The notes below the pieces were generated by a model that saw only the letters and a list, made by a program, of their open reading frames with translations, did no database searches and was not told where the DNA came from. A stretch of DNA of 64,000 bases from an uncultured Lachnospiraceae bacterium (GTDB taxonomy: Bacteria; Bacillota; Clostridia; Lachnospirales; Lachnospiraceae), in assembly GCA_937920345.1 (NCBI GenBank), contig CALGVA010000036.1, forward strand, positions 124,001 through 188,000. Reading direction: 5' to 3'. The position numbers were made by a program, and so were the translations under genes. Shown here one piece after another: positions 59,310-64,000 of this stretch. Numbering within the stretch: the first letter of the stretch is position 1; each line of letters starts with the position of its first letter.

Positions 59310-59724
59310 GGAGAGAAAAAGCCTTGAAAATAAAGGGAATTTAGGGGATTCAGGTGTAAATACAGTATGACTTAAGAGGCAGAAAATCCTGTTAAATATA
59401 GCTCCGATTCATTTTAGGGAAAAATGGGGAGAGGATACGGAAGTTTGCCTTTTGAGGTTAATCGAGGTTGCCCCTGAATATGGAGAATTTCCCTAAAACC
59501 ATTTTTGGGAGCTTGATTTTGGGGATTTGGTTTTGGGAGTGCCTGTAAAATGGGGATTCCTGTTTCCCAAAAATGAAAGGGCTGTTTTGCCGTTTTTGGG
59601 GATTTCCGCTTTTGGGAAAAGGGTGCCTGTTTTTGGGATTCTGCCAAAAGTAATATTACCATTTGGGGGATAAGCTGTTATATGCCTGAATACCTGCGGT
59701 TCCTGACATTGGAGGTGTCTCATA
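59310..59724. mobile_element. End of a Tn7-like transposon with repeated transposase sites
   Basis: This gene-free stretch is rich in TTTTGGG. Seven exact copies lie at 59503, 59517, 59531, 59566 (inverted), 59594, 59610 and 59631, the first three spaced 14 bp apart; GTGCCTGT occurs twice (59539 and 59623). Tn7-like ends hold several TnsB-binding repeats, which this resembles. The outermost base is unknown; TGT at 59355 is one candidate. The tns genes begin directly after it. Confidence 0.65.
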
Positions 59725-60081
59725 ATGAGAAAGAAGAATTTTAAAGGAAGATGTGAAAAGAGGAAGCTATCTAAATGTGAGGATGTATGCAGGACATTTG
59801 ATGCCATCCAGTATGCCTATGCAGACCTGTTAAATAGTTCAGAGGACATTAAAAGTTTTCGGGTGAATGTCCTGCTGGATGGATTGGATGGCGGTTATAC
59901 CTCTGATTTTGTCTGTGTCAAAGCAGATAATGACCTGATGGTAAGGGAATGTGTGGAAAGAAAGCATCTTACAAAACCATTGACGGCAAAGTTGTTACAG
60001 GCATCAAAAGATTTCTGGTTAAGACATGGTGTTAGTGACTGGGGGATTGTGATTGAGAAAGAAGGTGCTGCAAATGAATAG
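59725..60081 (+). CDS. Short TnsA-like endonuclease
   Basis: A 118-aa protein starting after GGAGGTGTCTCATA. It fits only the catalytic core of TnsA, the nuclease that makes the 5' cuts in Tn7-type cut-and-paste: GGYTSDFVCVKADNDLMVREC, then LTAKLLQASKDFWLRHGVSD and WGIVIEKE. Classic TnsA is more than twice as long and binds TnsB/TnsC with its C domain, absent here. The DF aspartate is kept. Where typical proteins read SxxE the sequence reads DAIQ, and where they read ExK it reads ECV, so activity is doubtful. The stop overlaps the tnsB start. Confidence 0.68.
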   Translation: MRKKNFKGRCEKRKLSKCEDVCRTFDAIQYAYADLLNSSEDIKSFRVNVLLDGLDGGYTSDFVCVKADNDLMVRECVERKHLTKPLTAKLLQASKDFWLRHGVSDWGIVIEKEGAANE

Positions 60082-61930
60082 GGATAACTTAAAGAAAAAT
60101 ATGCTGCTTAAAAAGAAAAATGGAGAAGATCCGCTTTTCAGAATATTGGCAGTTCAGGATGAAAAAATTCTTGTGATCGACTGTATTAAGAAAACCATGC
60201 CTGTATGGATGGGAATTGGAAAGCTGGATGATTTTGTGGAAGAGCAGGAAGCACAGGGAGATAATCATTCAGAAGCAGCGAATTTTGACATTCTGGAAGA
60301 TTACAGCCCTGATGTGAGGAAAGTCATCTATCAGCGATATAACATCATTTCCACAATACTGCCCTTTGTGGAGAATGAACCCATGCGGAGTGAACTGGTA
60401 TCAAGGATGGCAGTGGAACATGGTATCAGTAAGCAGTCGGTGAGGAAGTATCTCTGCGAATATCTTTCGTCACAGGATATCAGGAGCCTTGCCCCACAGG
60501 AGAGGAACACAGACAGAGCATTGACACAGGATGAAAAGAACATGCGGAAAGCCCTGAATAAGTATTATTACACCACAAAGAAAAGAACTTTAAAGAATGT
60601 CTATACCATGATGCTAAGGGATTCCTATTGTGACGGAAAAGGAAATTTGTTTAGTACATATCCATCTTTTTACCAGTTCCGCTATTTCTTTCGTAAATAC
60701 AACACAAAGCAGACAGAATATATCAGCAGGAATGGATTGTCATACTATCAAAGGAATCAAAGACCGCTGACAGGAGATGGGGTACAGGCTTTTGCACCCA
60801 ATGTGGGAGTTGGGATGTTAGATGCAACTGTGCTTGACATTTACCTGATAAATGAAGCTGGCGGCATTGTCGGCAGACCTATTTTGACTGCCTGTGTGGA
60901 TGCCTACAGCGGTCTGTGCTGCGGGTACTCGCTTTCATGGGAAGGCGGCGTATACAGTCTTAGGAATCTGATGCTGAATGTCATAGCCGATAAGGTGGAA
61001 CACTGCAGGTCTTTTGGAATTGAGATAGATCGTCAGGATTGGAGCTGTGACAGGCTATCGGGGAAGTTTGTTACTGATATGGGAAGTGAGTATAAGGGCA
61101 GTAATTTTGAGCAGATAACAGACTTAGGGGTACAGATTATAAACCTGCCATCCTACCGCCCTGAATTGAAGTCCAAAGTTGAAAAGTTCTTTGACTGCAT
61201 CCAAAGCTATTATAAGAACCAGCTTAAAGGAAAAGGTGTTGTAGAGCCTGATTTTCAGGAAAGAGGGGTACACGATTACAGGAAAGATGCCTGTCTGACA
61301 ATGGCAGACTTTGAGAAGATAATTATTCATTGTATTTTGTTTTATAACTGCAAAAGGGTTTTAGAGAACTTTCCTTATACAGAAGAAATGCTTTCACAGG
61401 GAATTAAGCCTTATGCAAATGAAATCTGGAATTATGGCTGTGGGCAGGATGGAAGCAATCTGATAACAGTTGATAAGGATCAGTTGATTTTGACTTTACT
61501 TCCCAGAGCAACAGGCAAATTCACAAGATTTGGGCTGTCGGTGAATGGGATGCACTATCACAATATCAATTACAGGGAACAGTATCTGAATGGGAAAGAG
61601 TGTATTGTTTCTTATAACCCAGACAATGTGTGCCAGATATGGCTGATTGAAAATGGTGTGTATATTCCCTTTGATCTGATTGAAAGCAGATTCAGGGAGA
61701 AAGATTTAACAGGAGTACAGGCCATGAAGCAGAGGCAGAGGGATTTGATCAGGCAAGAGACAGAGAACAGGACACAGGCAGAAATAGACCTTGCAGGACA
61801 TATCAGTGCGGTTGCTGGAGTATCAGGACGACAGAAAAAGCCATCTGTAAAGAATATCAGGGCAAACAGGGAAAAAGAGCAGAAAAGACTTCATAAGGAC
61901 TTTGGAAAGGAAGTGACAGTGAATGTTTAA
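60074..61930 (+). CDS. TnsB-like DDE transposase
   Basis: The ATG at 60074 (MNRDNLKK) overlaps the TnsA-like stop; an in-frame codon at 60053 is less likely. The 618-aa protein has N-terminal DNA-binding helical domains (about 20-200), an rve catalytic core with Asp250 in MLDAT, Asp335 in VTDMGSEY and Glu370 in KSKVEKFF (34 residues between the last two, DD-35-E spacing), and a Mu-C-like beta-barrel. The basic C-terminal tail would bind TnsC. It joins the 3' ends of the element to target DNA. Confidence 0.9.
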   Translation: MNRDNLKKNMLLKKKNGEDPLFRILAVQDEKILVIDCIKKTMPVWMGIGKLDDFVEEQEAQGDNHSEAANFDILEDYSPDVRKVIYQRYNIISTILPFVENEPMRSELVSRMAVEHGISKQSVRKYLCEYLSSQDIRSLAPQERNTDRALTQDEKNMRKALNKYYYTTKKRTLKNVYTMMLRDSYCDGKGNLFSTYPSFYQFRYFFRKYNTKQTEYISRNGLSYYQRNQRPLTGDGVQAFAPNVGVGMLDATVLDIYLINEAGGIVGRPILTACVDAYSGLCCGYSLSWEGGVYSLRNLMLNVIADKVEHCRSFGIEIDRQDWSCDRLSGKFVTDMGSEYKGSNFEQITDLGVQIINLPSYRPELKSKVEKFFDCIQSYYKNQLKGKGVVEPDFQERGVHDYRKDACLTMADFEKIIIHCILFYNCKRVLENFPYTEEMLSQGIKPYANEIWNYGCGQDGSNLITVDKDQLILTLLPRATGKFTRFGLSVNGMHYHNINYREQYLNGKECIVSYNPDNVCQIWLIENGVYIPFDLIESRFREKDLTGVQAMKQRQRDLIRQETENRTQAEIDLAGHISAVAGVSGRQKKPSVKNIRANREKEQKRLHKDFGKEVTVNV

Positions 61931-63314
61931 TGAGAAATGGAATATCGTAGAGAAACTGCCACCCATGCTGTCAGGGGAAGAACTAAAGGAGAGACTGCAA
62001 ATAAAGCCTTTTTATGATACCAGCATCCGATTAAAAAGTAAATCAGAGAGGCTTATGGCGTTGAATGAAATCTACAATATTTATCTGCCCTCTGTGATGT
62101 CAGAGGAAATCTACAGTAAGATATATCTTGCTATGCTGCGGAGTTTACAGAAGAAAGAGGGGAAACTGGCAGTACAGCAGAGGAATGAGAACGGTAAAAA
62201 GATAAGGGATATAGATAGTTCCGATTATGGTTATCAGGGAATCATTGGGGGAAGTGATTCCTTTACCATTATAGGGAGCAGCGGTATCGGTAAGAGTTCC
62301 GCCATATCCAGAGCTATCACCATTGCAACAGAAAACAGGGTGATTGAGATGGAAGAATCATTTTGTAAAATTATCCCTGCGGTGGTTGTGCAGTGTCCTT
62401 TTGATTGTTCGGTAAAGAGCTTATTGTTACAGATTTTACGGCAGATTGATATGGAGCTGGATACCCACTATTATGATATGGCGGTGAGGGCAAGGGCTAC
62501 CACAGATATGCTGATTGGCAGTGTCAGTCAGATTGCTTTAAATCATATCGGCTTGTTGGTTGTAGATGAAATTCAGAATATCGTTAATCACAGGCAGGGA
62601 AAAAGTCTAGTAGGGATGCTGACACAGCTTATCAATAATTCTGGAATCAGCATCTGTATGGTTGGAACACCAGAAGCGGAAGTATTCTTTGAGAGTGTTG
62701 ATTATCTGGCAAGGAGAGCATTAGGGCTTCGGTATGGAAACTGTGAATATGATGCCTATTTCAGGGAGTTTTGTACTGTCCTGTTTCAATATCAGTATAT
62801 ACAGAGAGAATCTGATTTGTCAGATAGCATCATCCAATGGCTTTATGAACATTCGGCAGGAGTGCTTGCAGTTGTGGTGAGCCTGATCCATGATGCACAG
62901 GAGATCAGCATCTTAAACGGCAGGGAGAGATTAGACATGGTTTCCCTGAATGAAGCCTATGAGCAGAGAATGAGCATGATCCACAGTCATATCAGACCAT
63001 CGGTAATGATAAAAAAAGATACCGTTAAAAAGAAAAAGGGAAACAGTACATTAGAGGTAATCGGCAATTCTGGTCAGGAAGAAAGGCAGGAGACTGGCAT
63101 ACTGTCACAGAAAGCAGATTCTAATAGAGATGGCAGAGCCACAGGCGGCATTGACAAGGCAGAGGACAATGTGGAGTCAGTCATTTATTCAGCGGATAAA
63201 TGTGATAGTTCTGGATGGAGCTTCATGGAACTTGCAGAATTGGCGAAAAAGAATCGTTGTGATATGTTATCTCTGCTAAAAGGGAAAATCAGCATCACAG
63301 AGATTGCAGTCTGA
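61923..63314 (+). CDS. TnsC/TniB-like AAA+ ATPase
   Basis: A 463-aa AAA+ ATPase overlapping the TnsB stop by 8 bases. Walker A GSSGIGKSS lies at 118-126, Walker B LLVVDEIQNI at 211-220, followed by the sensor-1 region MVGTPEAE. TnsC-type ATPases form rings on target DNA and pass the target-site signal from TniQ/TnsD to the transposase. The last ~110 residues are a charged, flexible extension (KKDTVKKKKG) with a short C-terminal helix, probably a partner-binding tail. Confidence 0.9.
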   Translation: MFNEKWNIVEKLPPMLSGEELKERLQIKPFYDTSIRLKSKSERLMALNEIYNIYLPSVMSEEIYSKIYLAMLRSLQKKEGKLAVQQRNENGKKIRDIDSSDYGYQGIIGGSDSFTIIGSSGIGKSSAISRAITIATENRVIEMEESFCKIIPAVVVQCPFDCSVKSLLLQILRQIDMELDTHYYDMAVRARATTDMLIGSVSQIALNHIGLLVVDEIQNIVNHRQGKSLVGMLTQLINNSGISICMVGTPEAEVFFESVDYLARRALGLRYGNCEYDAYFREFCTVLFQYQYIQRESDLSDSIIQWLYEHSAGVLAVVVSLIHDAQEISILNGRERLDMVSLNEAYEQRMSMIHSHIRPSVMIKKDTVKKKKGNSTLEVIGNSGQEERQETGILSQKADSNRDGRATGGIDKAEDNVESVIYSADKCDSSGWSFMELAELAKKNRCDMLSLLKGKISITEIAV

Positions 63315-63327
63315 AAGGGGTGGTATT

Positions 63328-64000
63328 ATGGGAATCGCATATTTTCCAGAAATTTATCCAGATGAACTTATTTATAGTGTTTTGGCGAGATACCATTTGC
63401 ATAGTGGCTATCTCTATTATAAGGATACAGAGCAGGATTTGTTTCGTTCAAAGCAGGGAAGGGTGGATAAGGAATTTGTAAAGCAGCTAAGACCTGAAAT
63501 AGTTGAACAGTTGACAAAGAATATCTCAATGGAAGAGCTTCTTGAAAAGCATACAATGTATCCCTTTTATGGAAGGTTTATTGATGGAAACAGGAGAAAT
63601 AAGGCTTTTGAGGCTTTAATGTCAATGGAGGGGGATTTTTCAAAATTATTTTGTGTACCACAGTTGCGAAAAGGGGAACAGCGGTATATGAGATATTGCC
63701 CTATATGTGTGATAAATGACAGGAAGCAGTATGGTGAAACCTATTGGCATCGGTTACATCAAATGAGAAATGTAAATTTGTGTGCAATACACGGGTGCTG
63801 CCTGATAGACACTGTTGTTTCGTATGATTCAAGGGAATTTGTAAATTTAGTGTCGGCAGAAGAAGTTATACCATTGGGAGAAGATATTTCTGGATATGTG
63901 GCATATCATAATATTCCGTTGGAGTTAGAATTAGTACAGTATATGGCTAAAGTGTTCTTACAGCCTATGGACAGGAACAATACAGCTTTAGTAAAAGATT
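63328..64000 (+). CDS. TniQ/TnsD-like target-selection protein (5' part)
   Basis: The ATG at 63328 follows GAAAGGGGTGGTATT; the frame runs off the right edge after 224 codons. It fits the TniQ family: the N-terminal YFPEIYPDELIYSVLARYH, then CPIC at 124-127 and a following LHQMRNVNLCAIHGC, together a zinc-binding CCCH/C cluster. TniQ/TnsD proteins recognise the target site (TnsD) or dock on a CRISPR effector. The full length, needed to tell TnsD-type from short TniQ, is outside the window. Confidence 0.87.
   Translation, partial: MGIAYFPEIYPDELIYSVLARYHLHSGYLYYKDTEQDLFRSKQGRVDKEFVKQLRPEIVEQLTKNISMEELLEKHTMYPFYGRFIDGNRRNKAFEALMSMEGDFSKLFCVPQLRKGEQRYMRYCPICVINDRKQYGETYWHRLHQMRNVNLCAIHGCCLIDTVVSYDSREFVNLVSAEEVIPLGEDISGYVAYHNIPLELELVQYMAKVFLQPMDRNNTALVKD

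Noticed and set aside
59725..64000. A CRISPR-associated transposon
   Set aside because: The transposition genes would be compatible with one, but no Cas gene or array is visible before the window ends, so the claim cannot be supported here.

Overview
The window looks like chromosome of a spore-forming Clostridia, most likely a Lachnospiraceae-type gut anaerobe. Supporting signs are strong AGGAGG ribosome sites, a SpoVAD homologue, a long single-chain FGAM synthase, a maltodextrin ABC operon under LacI control, and cytosolic GH26 and GH53 enzymes. No rRNA, tRNA or CRISPR array was seen.

Region 1 (1 to about 24.9 kb) is the right part of a P2-like contractile-tail prophage transcribed left to right: decoration and major capsid proteins, neck and tail-completion proteins, sheath, tube, a tail assembly chaperone with a programmed -1 frameshift (TTTTTTA at 5772-5778), a TTG-initiated tape measure, baseplate genes X, D, V, U, W, J and I, then accessory tail proteins. 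The tail module ends in a diversity-generating retroelement (DGR): a formylglycine-enzyme/C-type-lectin-like target gene with its variable repeat (VR), an Avd-like gene, a template repeat (TR) and a reverse transcriptase. VR and TR are both 111 bp and differ at 15 positions, every one an adenine in TR. Lysis genes follow. The prophage ends in an accessory block of six small minus-strand genes in three transcription units plus a ribbon-helix-helix (RHH) regulator. All are tied together by ten copies of a TACTTACGGAAGTA-type operator. The three minus-strand promoters each carry the operator exactly in the 17-bp spacer.

The prophage/host junction lies near 24.92 kb. There the sequence passes into the 3' part of an ABC-transporter ATPase gene at its PTGNLDS motif, directly before its FtsX-like permease, so the phage has split the ATPase gene.

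Region 2 (24.9-59.2 kb) is host DNA: the FtsX permease, a C39-like peptidase, a GH26 mannanase, a CobS-like protein, a ribosome-protection-type GTPase fused to a Rae1/YacP-like nuclease followed by a Suv3-like RNA helicase and a phosphopantetheinyl transferase, an unlinked SpoVAD, an unknown 612-aa protein overlapping a zinc-ribbon gene, a GH53 galactanase, the LacI-malQ-malE-malF-malG-amylase locus, a large cyclic-nucleotide-domain protein, a TetR regulator and purL. A structured intergenic repeat made of two adjacent hairpins recurs near 40.8, 48.9 and 55.1 kb.

Region 3 (59.3 kb to the end) is one end of a Tn7-like transposon sitting just downstream of purL: an end rich in TTTTGGG repeats, a very short TnsA-like protein, a TnsB DDE transposase, a TnsC-like AAA+ ATPase and the start of a TniQ/TnsD protein. 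Its cargo and other end are outside the window.
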